A DNA stretch of 64,000 nucleotides from Arcticibacterium luteifluviistationis (GCF_003258705.1 NZ_CP029480.1:1116001-1180000), one strand, 5' to 3'; shown: positions 15,366 through 25,901, counted from the stretch's first letter. Numbers and translations are program-made. Notes: a model not told the origin generated them from the letters alone.

Positions 15366-16658
15366 ATGCGTTACACTCCCCTCCCGAAAGAGCTTTACAT
15401 CAAAAACAGAAAGAAGCTTAAGGCTGCTTTAAAAAAGAACAGCATTGCTTTATTAACGTCGAATGATGTATTACCGACTAACGCAGACGGGATAATGGGT
15501 TTCAAACAGAACTCCGATTTATTCTACTTAACAGGCATAGACCAAGAAGAAACTTACCTCCTACTTTTCCCTGACCATCCTAAAAAGAAGTTCAGGGAAA
15601 TTCTTTTTATCAGAGAGACTAACGAGCATCTTAAAATTTGGGAAGGTGAAAAACTATCAAAAGAGCAAGCACAAATATTAAGCGGAATTGAAACCGTTAA
15701 GTGGTCTGATGAGATTGACGATTTTCTTGATGAAAACATTGACCTTGCTTGTAAGGTTTACCTTAATACCAATGAGCACACAGGTAGAAATGAAGATTTC
15801 ATTTCTGAAAACATTCAGTTCAATAAGTGGATTCGTAAGGCTTTCGGTGTAAAGAAGCCTAAAAAACTAGCTCCAATTCTGTGGGAACTCAGAAGCGTGA
15901 AAGAGCCTGATGAGATAGCACAAATCAAGAAAGCGATTGCTATCAGTAAAAGTGCTTTGCAAGCTTTTGCTCAAAAACTAAAGCCAGGTATTCCTGAATA
16001 TGAATTAGAAGCCGAATTGACTTACCAATTCTTGCTGAACAAATCAAGAGGGCATGCATTCCAGCCGATAGTGGCTTCTGGTAAAAACGCCTGTGTACTT
16101 CACTATATAAGTAATGATGAAGCTTGCCAAGATGGCGATTTAGTTTTATTGGATTTTGGTGCAGAATACGGCAATTATAATGCAGATATCACTCGTTGTT
16201 TCCCTGTCAATGGCAAATTCACCAAAAGACAAAAAGACGTTTACAATGCTGTTTTAGCTGTTTTTAAGTATTCTAAAGAAAGAATCGTCGTTGGTAACAC
16301 CATGGCTAACCTTAGACAAGAAACTGCACGATTCATGGAAAAGCAGTTAGTCTCATTAGGACTTCTGACTCAAAAAGAAATAGACAAACAAGACCCTAAA
16401 AAGCCTTTATATAGAAAGTACTTCCCGCATGGTGTGTCGCACTATCTCGGTTTAGATGTACATGACGTAGGTCCTAAAGATGCTGAGTTTAAAGCGGGCA
16501 TGCTTTTTACTTGCGAACCTGGCATTTACATTTCAGAAGAAGGCATAGGAATAAGATTAGAAAACGACATCCTAATCACCGAAAATGGTAACATAGATTT
16601 AGCTGCGGACATTCCAATTGAAGTAGCCGATATTGAGGCCATGATGGCAAAAGCCTAA
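15366..16658 (+). CDS. pepP: Xaa-Pro aminopeptidase (aminopeptidase P, M24B)
   Basis: Cytoplasmic dimetal peptidase removing N-terminal residues that precede proline. An N-terminal AMP_N domain (about 1-160, containing FKQNSDLFYLTGIDQEE) is followed by a pita-bread M24 domain. The five metal ligands are visible in order: Asp in LLDFGAEYG, Asp in NADITRCFP, His in HGVSHYLGLDVHD, Glu in TCEPGIYI and Glu in IRLENDIL. Length 430 aa is normal. It has an ATG start and follows the DUF1460 gene by 39 bp on the same strand, possibly in one transcription unit. Confidence 0.96.
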   Translation: MRYTPLPKELYIKNRKKLKAALKKNSIALLTSNDVLPTNADGIMGFKQNSDLFYLTGIDQEETYLLLFPDHPKKKFREILFIRETNEHLKIWEGEKLSKEQAQILSGIETVKWSDEIDDFLDENIDLACKVYLNTNEHTGRNEDFISENIQFNKWIRKAFGVKKPKKLAPILWELRSVKEPDEIAQIKKAIAISKSALQAFAQKLKPGIPEYELEAELTYQFLLNKSRGHAFQPIVASGKNACVLHYISNDEACQDGDLVLLDFGAEYGNYNADITRCFPVNGKFTKRQKDVYNAVLAVFKYSKERIVVGNTMANLRQETARFMEKQLVSLGLLTQKEIDKQDPKKPLYRKYFPHGVSHYLGLDVHDVGPKDAEFKAGMLFTCEPGIYISEEGIGIRLENDILITENGNIDLAADIPIEVADIEAMMAKA

Positions 16659-16718
16659 GCTTTTCTAAAAAGTCAAACGGATTAGCTCTAAATTCGCAAT
16701 TCCATTAAAGAGATTCCA

Positions 16719-17636
16719 TTGAAAAGAGCAATCATAGATTTAGGAACCAACACGTTCCACTTACTTATAGTAGACCAGCAAAACAACATCTTGTTCAAAA
16801 CCTCCAAAGCCGCTAAAATAGGCATGGGAGGTATCAATCAAGGAATTATCACCGAAGGTGGTATAGAAAGAGGTGTGGCTGTCTTGACAGAATTCAAAGA
16901 AAAAATCTCCGAATTAGAAATTGACGACAATCAAATCTTTGCTTTTGGTACTTCAGCACTTAGAAGTGCTAGCAATCAAGCAGAGGTCCTTAAAGCTATA
17001 GAAAATGCCACAGGCATTAAGGTTCAAGTAATTTCTGGCGACCGCGAGGCCGAATTGATTTATAAAGGTGTTAGCCAAGCCGTAGACATCAAAGGCAATA
17101 ACCTAATAGTAGACATAGGTGGTGGTAGCGTAGAGTTTATCATTTGTAATGAAGATGGCGTTCTTTGGAAAAAAAGCTTAGAAATAGGCGGACAAAGAAT
17201 GATGGAGTTATTTATGGACAAAGACCCATTGCCTTATACTTCTGTCAATAAACTGGACGATTACCTTAGAGAAAAACTATTGCCATTGGCAAATGCCTGC
17301 CACCAATATTCTCCTACGATCATGGTGGGTTCGTCTGGAAGTTATGATACATTAAACAATATCTATTATTTCAAAAAAACTGGCGAAGCCACACCCATAG
17401 ATCAAGTAGGATTTGACTACCCAATGGAAGAGTTTATTGACATTTACGAGAAACTCTTAACACTTAATAGGGACGAGAGAATGGCTATACCTGGCATGAT
17501 AGAGCTGCGAGTGGAAATGATAGTAGTGGCAGTTTGCTTAATTCGTTATTTGATTCAAAATTTTGGTATAAAGACTATCAAGATATCAAAATACGCCATG
17601 AAAGAAGGAATCCTGAAAGAAACCAATGCATTGTAA
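16719..17636 (+). CDS. Ppx/GppA family exopolyphosphatase/pppGpp phosphohydrolase
   Basis: ASKHA-fold phosphatase of 305 aa, the short form without a C-terminal HD domain. Nucleotide/phosphate loops are visible: DLGTNTFHLLI near the N-terminus, SGDREAELIYKGV, IVDIGGGSVEFII and GSSGSYDTL. The family hydrolyses terminal phosphates of polyphosphate or pppGpp; which substrate is used here cannot be read from sequence. The start is TTG (16719-16721), immediately before KRAIIDLGTNT, with no ATG alternative. The gene overlaps the NFACT gene by 11 bp, indicating translational coupling. Confidence 0.92.
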   Translation: MKRAIIDLGTNTFHLLIVDQQNNILFKTSKAAKIGMGGINQGIITEGGIERGVAVLTEFKEKISELEIDDNQIFAFGTSALRSASNQAEVLKAIENATGIKVQVISGDREAELIYKGVSQAVDIKGNNLIVDIGGGSVEFIICNEDGVLWKKSLEIGGQRMMELFMDKDPLPYTSVNKLDDYLREKLLPLANACHQYSPTIMVGSSGSYDTLNNIYYFKKTGEATPIDQVGFDYPMEEFIDIYEKLLTLNRDERMAIPGMIELRVEMIVVAVCLIRYLIQNFGIKTIKISKYAMKEGILKETNAL

Positions 17637-19182
17637 TTACCATTTCTTTAAACATTTAGTACCGAGTCTCCATGAAAAAATGGTGGGCCTAGAATTACTA
17701 TCTTGTTTCAGTCAGGAAAAAGATGAATTGGTGACAGGTTTCGGTAATCCTGAGCGAGACTTTTTCATCAAATGCTCCGTATTGCCTAGCCATAGTGGTT
17801 TATACTTCACAGAGGTTTTCCATAGAGCTAAAAGAAACTCCATCGACCTTTTTAAAGAACTCTTAAATGAAACGGTTGAAAAAGTCGAAGTGTTTGACAA
17901 TGAAAGAGCCTTCGCTGTTTATTTGAGTAATCAAAAAACGATGGTCTTTAAGATGTTTGGTAACCGATGCAATGTATTGGCTTATCAAAATGACAACTTA
18001 CTACATCTTTTCAATAATACTTTAAAGCAGGATTTAGCATTAAAACTTTCAGATTTTAGCAAACCGAATAATGCTTCTTTCGAAGCCTTTGAAGCGGCCA
18101 ATGGCGATGTTTTCAAAATATACCCTACTTGGGGAAAGCTCCCGCAAAAGGTTTTCAAAGAAAAACGCAGCGGTGACTTAGAGCAAGACTGGCGTTTAGT
18201 ACAAGACATCAATAGCGTTTTAAACCTTGGTCAGTTTTATCTGGTCAAAACAAACGACAGACTCCAACTCTCACTAATAGAGGTAGGCGAAGTACAAAAG
18301 ATTTTTGACGACCCTCTTTTAGCTGCAAATGCATATTTCATAGAGAAAATGCAGGTGACGCAGCTAGACTCAGAAAAGACTCAGCTAAAAAGGAAACTTC
18401 AAAAATCAATAAAAGGCTGTGAGCAATACTTGAAGCAAGCCAATGAAAGGTTAGACCAAATCATATTAGCAACCAGCAATCAAGACATTGGACATATTTT
18501 AATGGCAAACCTTCATGCCATTCCAAAGATGGCCACTTCTGTGGAACTATTGGATTTCGTGAATAACGAACCCATTACCATTAAACTTAAGAAAGACCTT
18601 TCAGCTCAAAAAAACGCTGAGAATTATTACCGAAAAGCCAAGAAAGAGAAAATTGAGATTGACTTCTTAGAAAAGAATATTGCCAAAAGAGAGGCGGAAT
18701 TATTAATTTTCAATGCGAACCTTGAAAATCTAGACGAAGAGGTTTCACTGCGAGACTTAAGGAAATTTGCTCAAAAAGAGGATTTAGTTGAAAAGAAGAA
18801 AAAGGATAAAGGCGTAGAGGAGCTCTTCAAACATTTTGAAGTCAATGGCTTTAAAATCTTGATTGGTAAAAACTCTAAAAACAATGATCTCCTTACTTTA
18901 AAGTATGCCACTAAAAACGACCTTTGGCTTCATGCTAAAGATGTGCCCGGCTCACATGTGGTCATAAAAGAACAGCCAGGTACAAGGACACCAGTATACG
19001 TCATAGAAAAAGCCGCAGGTTTAGCGGCTTGGTTTTCCAAAAGGAAGAATGACAGTATGGTACCGGTGATGTATACACCTAAGAAATTTGTACGAAAAGT
19101 GAAAGGTTCGCTAGCTGGTCAAGTAATAGTTGACAAGGAAGATGTAGTTTTGGTAGAACCTATTGACCCTGCTAACTTTTAG
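17626..19182 (+). CDS. rqcH: NFACT family protein, RqcH-like ribosome quality-control factor
   Basis: A 518-aa homologue of RqcH/Rqc2/NEMF, which binds obstructed 50S subunits and directs C-terminal Ala tailing of stalled chains with tRNA(Ala). It shows the NFACT-N region, a long central coiled-coil (about 255-380: KRKLQKSIKGCEQYLKQANE onward) and the C-terminal NFACT-R domain (about 400-505) with the signature DLWLHAKDVPGSHVVIK. The place expected for the Asp-Arg motif used for tailing reads FDNERAF, that is Asp and Arg separated by two residues, so tailing activity should not be assumed. It is often annotated as a fibronectin-binding protein, which is misleading. It overlaps the upstream ppx-like gene. 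Confidence 0.9.
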   Translation: MHCNYHFFKHLVPSLHEKMVGLELLSCFSQEKDELVTGFGNPERDFFIKCSVLPSHSGLYFTEVFHRAKRNSIDLFKELLNETVEKVEVFDNERAFAVYLSNQKTMVFKMFGNRCNVLAYQNDNLLHLFNNTLKQDLALKLSDFSKPNNASFEAFEAANGDVFKIYPTWGKLPQKVFKEKRSGDLEQDWRLVQDINSVLNLGQFYLVKTNDRLQLSLIEVGEVQKIFDDPLLAANAYFIEKMQVTQLDSEKTQLKRKLQKSIKGCEQYLKQANERLDQIILATSNQDIGHILMANLHAIPKMATSVELLDFVNNEPITIKLKKDLSAQKNAENYYRKAKKEKIEIDFLEKNIAKREAELLIFNANLENLDEEVSLRDLRKFAQKEDLVEKKKKDKGVEELFKHFEVNGFKILIGKNSKNNDLLTLKYATKNDLWLHAKDVPGSHVVIKEQPGTRTPVYVIEKAAGLAAWFSKRKNDSMVPVMYTPKKFVRKVKGSLAGQVIVDKEDVVLVEPIDPANF

Positions 19183-19649
19183 TATTCAAACTTGCTTTGC
19201 TCCGCAATAGAGTAAATCAAATTCACAGTACCCAAGGAGTACAGTTCTAGCTTCTCAAAAGTATTTTTGATATAGATTCCATTCACTAAAAACCTTATTA
19301 CATCGTTCTTTTCAGCCAATTCTAGTATAGAACTGATGTTTCCTTTCTCTCCTATGGTTTCAGAGGCTATCAGCCTTCCTCCTCTTACTAGGTCAACTTC
19401 TATCTTCGGAATCACTAATTCTGAACCCGAATCATTGCCTAACGAAAAAGCCTTAAACTCGATATCCTTATTATTGGAATCAATAGTTTTTACATTATTT
19501 AATGATTTACCATTAGAGGTAACCTTTATTTGGAGATGAGACGGATTATAAACGGGCAAGATGGAAACCTCGCCTTGGGCAAATACCGAATACGAACTAA
19601 GGGAACTTATAATTACAATAAGTAACGTTTTTATTTTATTAGGAAGCAT
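19179..19649 (-). CDS. Exported protein with a GldM C-terminal-like domain
   Basis: From the ATG at 19649 the protein is 156 aa with a clear signal peptide (KTLLIVIISSLSSYSVFAQ). The upstream ATG at 19706 would place 19 extra residues before the signal and is unlikely. The mature part, with VDLVRGGRLIASETIGEKG and the end GIYIKNTFEKLELYSLGTVNLI, resembles the last beta domain of the gliding/T9SS motor protein GldM (inference, weak similarity). The gene's 3' end overlaps the convergent rqcH stop by 4 bp. It stands alone. Confidence 0.6.
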   Translation of the reverse strand: MLPNKIKTLLIVIISSLSSYSVFAQGEVSILPVYNPSHLQIKVTSNGKSLNNVKTIDSNNKDIEFKAFSLGNDSGSELVIPKIEVDLVRGGRLIASETIGEKGNISSILELAEKNDVIRFLVNGIYIKNTFEKLELYSLGTVNLIYSIAEQSKFEY

Positions 19650-19787
19650 TTTCTCTGTTAAAGAATTTATGATACAAAAGAAACGATTCAAATTGGAATT
19701 GTCCAACTATTAGATAGAAAATTTGCTCCATCTAGATGAATTTATACAAAAACCTCACCAATCTTATTAAGAAACAAAAACATCTAT

Positions 19788-19795
19788 TAACTTTG
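19788..19795 (+). promoter_or_regulatory. Putative -7 box of carB
   Basis: TAACTTTG matches TAnnTTTG, 38 bp before the carB ATG. No convincing -33 TTG lies at the ideal distance. Confidence 0.5.
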
Positions 19796-19832
19796 AGCTT
19801 CGATGAATAAATCGAAATACTTCCTCTAAAAA

Positions 19833-22676
19833 ATGCCAAAAAATCCCAATCTGAAATCAGTCTTGATTATCGGTTCTGGTCCTATTATTATAGGTCAAGC
19901 CTGTGAATTTGACTACTCTGGCTCGCAAGCCGCCCGTTCTTTAAGAGAAGAAGGAATTGAAGTTTCTTTAATAAACTCAAATCCCGCTACCATCATGACG
20001 GATCCGTTAAACGCGGATTACGTGTATTTGAAGCCTCTAGAGAAAAAATACATTAAAGAAATTCTTCAAAAACATGTTGACATGGGGAAACCTATTGATG
20101 CTGTTTTACCTACTATGGGTGGCCAAACTGCCCTAAACTTAGCCATTGACTGCGACGAAGCAGGTATTTGGGAAAAGTATGGTGTTGAAATGATTGGTGT
20201 TGACATTGCGGCCATTGAAACGACAGAAGACAGAGAAAAATTCCGTCTTAAAATGAATGAATTAGGTGTTAACGTTTGTAAAGGACGTACAGCTCGCTCA
20301 TTTTTGGAAGGAAAAGAAATAGCCCAAGAAATTGGCTTTCCACTTGTAATCAGACCTTCATTTACCATGGGTGGCTATGGTGGTGGTTTTGTAAATTCCG
20401 CTGAAGAATTTGATAAAGCTTTGGATGCTGGTTTGCACGCCTCTCCTACTCATGAGGTTTTGGTAGAACAATCTATTTTAGGTTGGAAAGAATACGAGCT
20501 AGAGCTCTTAAGAGATAACCTTGGTAACATCATTATTATATGTACCATTGAAAACTTTGACGCCATGGGCGTTCATACAGGAGACTCTATTACGGTAGCT
20601 CCTGCCATGACTCTTCCAGACACCGTTTACCAGCACATGCGAGACATGGCCATCAAGATGATGAATGGTATTGGAATGTTTGCTGGAGGCTGTAACGTTC
20701 AGTTCTCTTTAAGCCCAGACGATGACCAGTTAATTGGAATTGAAATTAACCCTCGTGTAAGCCGCTCTTCTGCTTTAGCATCAAAGGCCACTGGATACCC
20801 AATTGCCAAAATTGCAGCTAAACTAGCCATAGGTTATAACCTAGACGAGTTAATCAACCCAATTACTGGAAGTACTTCTGCATTCTTTGAGCCTGCTATT
20901 GACTATGTCATTGTAAAAGTACCAAGATGGAATTTTGATAAGTTCCCAGGAGCTGACAGAAAACTAGGCCTTCAAATGAAAGCCGTGGGTGAAGCCATGG
21001 GAATAGGACGTAATTTCCAAGAAGCACTTCAAAAAGCCTGTCAATCTTTAGAAATTAGAAGAAACGGCTTAGGTGCAGATGGTAAAGAGCTAAGAGACCA
21101 AGCAGCCCTTAAAGAAAGTTTGGAGCATCCATCATGGGACAGACTCTTCCATATTTATGACGCTTTTAAAGCTGGTTTATCTTTTAACACCATTCAAAAG
21201 CTTACCAAGATTGATAAATGGTTCTTACATCAAATAGAAGAACTTATTCATCTCGAAAAGCAAATTGAGGTTTTCAAACTAGACAATTTACCTTCTAATT
21301 TGCTTTTAGAAGCAAAACAAAAAGGGTATGCCGATAGACAAATAGCCCACTTACTGCATTGTCTTGAAAGTGAGGTTTCTGAGAAAAGGCTTGAAATGGG
21401 CATCAAAAGAGCCTATAAATGTGTGGATACTTGCTCCGCCGAGTTCCCTGCTCAAACACCTTATTACTACAGTACATTTAACGTTACTCAGGAAAACCCT
21501 GACAACGAGTCTATAGTCTCTGATAAAAAGAAAATATTAGTAATCGGTTCTGGACCAAACAGAATTGGTCAAGGAATTGAGTTTGATTACTCTTGTGTTC
21601 ATGGTGTTTTAGCTGCTAAAGAATGTGGCTACGAAACCATCATGATTAACTGTAATCCTGAGACGGTTTCTACCGACCCTGATATTTCAGACAAACTTTA
21701 CTTTGAGCCCGTTTTCTGGGAGCACGTTTATGATATCATTCAGCATGAAAAACCAGAAGGTGTAATAGTGCAGTTAGGAGGTCAAACAGCCCTAAAGATG
21801 GCTGAGAAAATGACCAAATATGGCATCAAAATCATTGGTACTTCTTGGGAAGCATTAGATTTAGCAGAAGACAGAGGAAGGTTCTCCGACAAATTAGTAG
21901 AACTAGGTATTCCTTATCCAAAATTCACTACGGTGAGAACTGCCGACAGGGCTGTTGAAGTTTCTAAAGAACTTGGTTTCCCTCTATTGGTTCGTCCTTC
22001 TTATGTATTAGGAGGTCAAAACATGAAGATTGTTATCAACGAGCAGGAACTAGAGCAACATGTTGTCAAAATATTGAACGACATTCCCGATAACAACATT
22101 CTTCTTGACCATTTCTTAGAAGGTGCTGTAGAGGCAGAAGCCGATGCCATTTGTGACGGCGAAGATGCCTACATCATTGGTATTATGGAGCACATAGAGC
22201 CTGCCGGAATTCACTCTGGTGACTCTTATGCTGTTTTACCAGCCTTTGATTTGTCTGAAAATGTGATGAATCAAATAGAGGAATACACTAAAAGAATTGC
22301 GATAGCTCTTGATACCAAAGGTCTTATCAATATTCAGTTTGCCATCAAAGATGAAATCGTTTACATCATTGAAGCAAATCCTAGAGCATCTAGAACGGTG
22401 CCATTTATTTGCAAAGCATACCAAGAGCCTTATGTAAATTATGCTACTAAGGTTATGTTGGGCGAATTGAAAGTAAAAGACATTGATTTCAAACCTGTCA
22501 AAAAAGGTTATGCTATCAAAATACCTGTCTTCTCTTTCCATAAATTCCCGAACGTAAATAAGGAATTAGGACCTGAAATGAAGTCGACGGGTGAAGGTAT
22601 TTTCTTTATAGACGACCTCAAAGACGAGTTCTTCTTAGATATTTACAAAAAAAGAAACATGTATATGAGTAGGTAG
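19833..22676 (+). CDS. carB: Carbamoyl-phosphate synthase large subunit, form lacking the allosteric domain
   Basis: Makes carbamoyl phosphate from bicarbonate, ammonia and two ATP for pyrimidine and arginine synthesis, using ammonia tunnelled from CarA. Two homologous halves are visible, each with a pre-ATP-grasp start (SVLIIGSGPIIIGQACEFDY and ILVIGSGPNRIGQGIEFDYS) and an ATP-grasp core (RPSFTMGGYGGGF and RPSYVLGGQNMKI), separated by an oligomerisation region (about 400-550). At 947 aa it is about 125 residues shorter than the E. coli enzyme, and the sequence ends where the MGS-like allosteric domain would begin, so UMP/ornithine-type control at that site is absent. carA is not in the window. 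A strong terminator follows. Confidence 0.96.
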   Translation: MPKNPNLKSVLIIGSGPIIIGQACEFDYSGSQAARSLREEGIEVSLINSNPATIMTDPLNADYVYLKPLEKKYIKEILQKHVDMGKPIDAVLPTMGGQTALNLAIDCDEAGIWEKYGVEMIGVDIAAIETTEDREKFRLKMNELGVNVCKGRTARSFLEGKEIAQEIGFPLVIRPSFTMGGYGGGFVNSAEEFDKALDAGLHASPTHEVLVEQSILGWKEYELELLRDNLGNIIIICTIENFDAMGVHTGDSITVAPAMTLPDTVYQHMRDMAIKMMNGIGMFAGGCNVQFSLSPDDDQLIGIEINPRVSRSSALASKATGYPIAKIAAKLAIGYNLDELINPITGSTSAFFEPAIDYVIVKVPRWNFDKFPGADRKLGLQMKAVGEAMGIGRNFQEALQKACQSLEIRRNGLGADGKELRDQAALKESLEHPSWDRLFHIYDAFKAGLSFNTIQKLTKIDKWFLHQIEELIHLEKQIEVFKLDNLPSNLLLEAKQKGYADRQIAHLLHCLESEVSEKRLEMGIKRAYKCVDTCSAEFPAQTPYYYSTFNVTQENPDNESIVSDKKKILVIGSGPNRIGQGIEFDYSCVHGVLAAKECGYETIMINCNPETVSTDPDISDKLYFEPVFWEHVYDIIQHEKPEGVIVQLGGQTALKMAEKMTKYGIKIIGTSWEALDLAEDRGRFSDKLVELGIPYPKFTTVRTADRAVEVSKELGFPLLVRPSYVLGGQNMKIVINEQELEQHVVKILNDIPDNNILLDHFLEGAVEAEADAICDGEDAYIIGIMEHIEPAGIHSGDSYAVLPAFDLSENVMNQIEEYTKRIAIALDTKGLINIQFAIKDEIVYIIEANPRASRTVPFICKAYQEPYVNYATKVMLGELKVKDIDFKPVKKGYAIKIPVFSFHKFPNVNKELGPEMKSTGEGIFFIDDLKDEFFLDIYKKRNMYMSR

Positions 22677-22707
22677 GCATAACGCTACCACTCAAGGTAT
22701 TGATACT

Positions 22708-22742
22708 AAAAAGCAGCATAATGATATTATGCTGCTTTTTTC
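22708..22742 (+). terminator. Rho-independent terminator of carB
   Basis: Perfect 12-bp stem AAGCAGCATAAT (22711-22722)/ATTATGCTGCTT (22726-22737), loop GAT, flanked by A on the left and T on the right. Confidence 0.93.
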
Positions 22743-22843
22743 CTTTTTGAGCTATTGAAAAGATACATTTCAATAATTAAACCCATGAAATCTGCTTTTT
22801 TTTTAATTACTTAGAGCACTGTTTCAACCCTCTATTAGAAAAA

Positions 22844-22866
22844 TACATTTGGCGTAATTTGCCAAA
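22844..22866 (+). promoter_or_regulatory. Putative promoter and overlapping operator of the GH88 operon
   Basis: TACATTTG (22844-22851) matches the -7 consensus TAnnTTTG. The inverted repeat TTTGGC (22848-22853)/GCCAAA (22861-22866), spacer 7, overlaps the -7 box and the expected transcription start, the usual place for a repressor site. No regulator gene is adjacent. Confidence 0.42.
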
Positions 22867-22953
22867 AACTCCGTGGATTCAATCTCCACAGACTAATTTA
22901 TTCTCTTAGCGGCTTTGAAGTTGAATTTTCACATTAAAAAAGCAGCACTGTCA

Positions 22954-24327
22954 ATGCAAATTGATTTCGACCTTAACCCTAAAGATTTAGAATCAAAACT
23001 AACCGACTTCTGGAAATTATCTGGACAAAAGATAATTGACATTGAGAAAAACTACGATAGCTCAAATGGAGCTCCGGTTTTCACTATCAATGGTAAATAC
23101 TCTTCTAGAGGATGGACCGAATGGACGGAAGGTTTTCAATATGGCTCTGCCTTATTACAGTTTGAAGCCACTGGCGATGAACAGTTTCTTAAAATAGGAA
23201 AAGACAATACCGTTAATAAAATGGGTTCTCACCTTACGCATATAGGTGTGCATGACCACGGTTTCAATAATATCTCTACCTACGGCAACCTTTTAAGATT
23301 CATGAATGATGGGCTAATCCCTTACAATGAATGGGAGGCCGAATATTATAAAATGGCTCTTAAAGTGAGCGGTACTGTTCAGGGAGCTAGGTGGACAGAT
23401 ACTAAAGATGGCGGCTACATATACTCTTTTAACGGACCGCATTCTCTTTTTGTGGATACCATAAGGTCGGTAAGAATCTTAATGCTGAGCCACTTTATGG
23501 GTCACCAGTTTAAAGGCGAAAACGACCAAATCATTAGCCTTCTAGAAAGAGGTATTAAGCATATTATGGCTACTGCCAAATACAATGTTTATTACAATGA
23601 AGGCCGAGACAAATATGACGAATGGGGACGTACAGCACATGAGTGCATTTTCAATGTCAATGATGGCAACTTCCGCTCTCCAAATGCTCAGCAAGGCTTT
23701 AGTGGCTTTACCACTTGGACCCGTGGTTTATCTTGGGCTGTTTGTGGCTTTGCGGAGGAACTAGAATTCTTCCAAAAAGTACCCGAAAGTGCTTTCCCAG
23801 AAGCATACCCTAAAGCTGTGCTAATTGCCCTTTTAAAAAAAGGAGCAAAAGCCACATGTGATTTCTTTATTGAAAACACTGCTAAAGACGGAATACCATA
23901 TTGGGATACTGGAGCACCTAATTTATACAAATTAGGCGATTACAAAGCGGTAGATTCTAACCCTTATAATGATTTTGAACCAATTGATAGTACTGCAGCA
24001 GCTATTGCCGCTCAGGGCTTACTCCGATTGGGAAAAATTCTTAATGATGACAAATACACTAAAGCAGGTTTAACATCTGCAAGGGCTCTATTAGGCAGCC
24101 CTTATATTTCAGAAGAAACAGGGCATCAAGGTATTTTGCTACACAGCATTTATCATGAGCCAAACGGTTGGGATAATGTACCTACCGGTCAAAAAATAGC
24201 TTGTCACGAGTCTAGCATGTGGGGAGATTATCACATGAGAGAATTAGCGATTTACATTGACAAAATGATTAAAGACAAACCAGATTACGCATTTTTTAAC
24301 TGTTTGGAAGACTTTAGAAACAAATGA
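22954..24327 (+). CDS. Glycoside hydrolase family 88 (unsaturated uronyl hydrolase)
   Basis: Cytoplasmic alpha/alpha-barrel enzyme that removes the 4,5-unsaturated uronic acid left at the non-reducing end by polysaccharide lyases. The two expected acids are visible: Asp in GVHDHGFNN and Asp in [12 protein letters not shown] chose the ATG at 22954 because it starts right at the family N-terminus MQIDFDLN; a TTG at 22915 would add 13 residues. There is no signal peptide, so the substrate is an imported disaccharide. The flavin oxidoreductase gene overlaps its end by 4 bp (ATGA), and an SDR follows, which suggests co-processing of the released sugar (inference). Confidence 0.88.
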   Translation: MQIDFDLNPKDLESKLTDFWKLSGQKIIDIEKNYDSSNGAPVFTINGKYSSRGWTEWTEGFQYGSALLQFEATGDEQFLKIGKDNTVNKMGSHLTHIGVHDHGFNNISTYGNLLRFMNDGLIPYNEWEAEYYKMALKVSGTVQGARWTDTKDGGYIYSFNGPHSLFVDTIRSVRILMLSHFMGHQFKGENDQIISLLERGIKHIMATAKYNVYYNEGRDKYDEWGRTAHECIFNVNDGNFRSPNAQQGFSGFTTWTRGLSWAVCGFAEELEFFQKVPESAFPEAYPKAVLIALLKKGAKATCDFFIENTAKDGIPYWDTGAPNLYKLGDYKAVDSNPYNDFEPIDSTAAAIAAQGLLRLGKILNDDKYTKAGLTSARALLGSPYISEETGHQGILLHSIYHEPNGWDNVPTGQKIACHESSMWGDYHMRELAIYIDKMIKDKPDYAFFNCLEDFRNK

Positions 24328-25760
24328 GCACAAAGAACAAACCTAAGTACACGAGAATTGCACAGCTGAAAACGGCTGAAAAATTTCTAGACCACCTTAA
24401 AGCTGTAGAGGCCGAAATGCCATTTGAGGAAAATCTTGAATCTGCCACTTTTGCTCAAAAACATCAGTTAAAAAATGGCTATACTATTGGTAATAAAATG
24501 TGTATTCTTCCAATGGAAGGTTGGGATGGAACTCCAGACGGAAAGCCATCAGAATTCACAAAAAGAAGATGGAAAAACTTTGCCATAAGCGGAGCCAAAT
24601 TACTTTGGGGCTGTGAAGCGGTAGCAGTAAATCCTACAGGAAGAGCAAATCCTCTTCAAATAATGCTGAACGAGGCCAATTTTCAAGATTTTGTGGATTT
24701 GTTTAACATGCTAAACGAAGAGCATGCTGCTAAATTTGACAACACAGACGACCTTTTGATTGGATTACAATTAACGCATTCTGGTAGATTTTGTAAGCCT
24801 TACGATAAAAAGAAACTAGAACCACAAATTCTATATAATCACCCTGTTTTGAATCCTAAATTTCATTTGGGAGACGACTATCCTATCATGACCGATGAGG
24901 ATATTGATAGTTTGATTCAAGATTATGTAAAAGCCGCGGTGCTTGCACAAAAAGCGGGTTATCATTTTGTAGATATTAAGCATTGCCACGGTTATTTAGG
25001 GCATGAGTTTCTAAGTGCTTATGACCGTGAAGGAAAGTACGGTGGAAGTTTTGAAAACAGAACCAGATTTTTGAGAGATATAGTGGCTGGTATTAAAGCT
25101 GCGGCTCCTGGTCTTCAAATGGGAATTAGATTAAGTGCTATTGACTGGCAACCCTTCAAAGAAGGCGAAGAAGGAATTGGTGTGCCGTCTATAGAAGGAA
25201 AATATCCTTATGCTTTTGGAGGAAACGACACGGGTTCGGGAGAAGACTTGACGGAGACTTTCCAATTTTTAAAATTAGCGGAGGACTTGGGTATTGAGCT
25301 TATTTGTATCACAGCAGGTAGTCCATATTATAATCCACATATTACTCGCCCTGCCCTATTCCCTCCTTCCGATGGCTATAATCCGCCGGAAGACCCATTA
25401 GTAGGTGTGGCAAGACAAATTAGAGTTACTGCAGACATTAAGAAAGCATTCCCAGGGCTAACCATAGTAGGTTCTGGATATTCATACCTTCAAGAGTGGC
25501 TGCCAAATGTAGCACAAGGCGTATTAAATGAAGGGAAAACGGATTTTATAGGTTTTGGGAGAATGGTTTTAAGCTATCCTGAAATGCCAGAAGACATGAT
25601 TAATGGCAGCGTGATGAAGCGTGGAAAAATATGCAGAACATTCTCTGATTGTACCACTGCACCTAGAAACGGAATTATCTCTGGATGTTATCCTTTAGAC
25701 CCTTTCTATAAAAAAATGCCTGAAGCAGCAGAGTTGAAGGCTATTAAGTTGGAAGGTTGA
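24324..25760 (+). CDS. NADH:flavin oxidoreductase, old yellow enzyme family
   Basis: A 478-aa FMN TIM-barrel enzyme. Family motifs are [15 protein letters not shown] (phosphate/FMN entry), QLTHSGRF, the catalytic-region pattern [20 protein letters not shown] and IGFGRM. Three Cys near the C-terminus ([21 protein letters not shown]) recall the iron-sulfur loop of dienoyl-CoA-reductase-type members, but the spacing is not the classical four-Cys pattern, so a cluster is uncertain. The gene is translationally coupled to the GH88 gene and lies upstream of an SDR, which implies a role in reducing or isomerising the unsaturated sugar or a linked aglycone. Substrate unknown. Confidence 0.86.
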   Translation: MSTKNKPKYTRIAQLKTAEKFLDHLKAVEAEMPFEENLESATFAQKHQLKNGYTIGNKMCILPMEGWDGTPDGKPSEFTKRRWKNFAISGAKLLWGCEAVAVNPTGRANPLQIMLNEANFQDFVDLFNMLNEEHAAKFDNTDDLLIGLQLTHSGRFCKPYDKKKLEPQILYNHPVLNPKFHLGDDYPIMTDEDIDSLIQDYVKAAVLAQKAGYHFVDIKHCHGYLGHEFLSAYDREGKYGGSFENRTRFLRDIVAGIKAAAPGLQMGIRLSAIDWQPFKEGEEGIGVPSIEGKYPYAFGGNDTGSGEDLTETFQFLKLAEDLGIELICITAGSPYYNPHITRPALFPPSDGYNPPEDPLVGVARQIRVTADIKKAFPGLTIVGSGYSYLQEWLPNVAQGVLNEGKTDFIGFGRMVLSYPEMPEDMINGSVMKRGKICRTFSDCTTAPRNGIISGCYPLDPFYKKMPEAAELKAIKLEG

Positions 25761-25901
25761 TATTTAAAAGATTCAATGAGTTAAGGTTCCCAATGGGACT
25801 TTGATTCATTGCATGAATCATCAAGGTCATTTCTTAGTAATATTATATTTAGACAATTCGAGTCCATAGCTTAAAGCTAATGGCAAATACTAGTATAAAA
25901 C

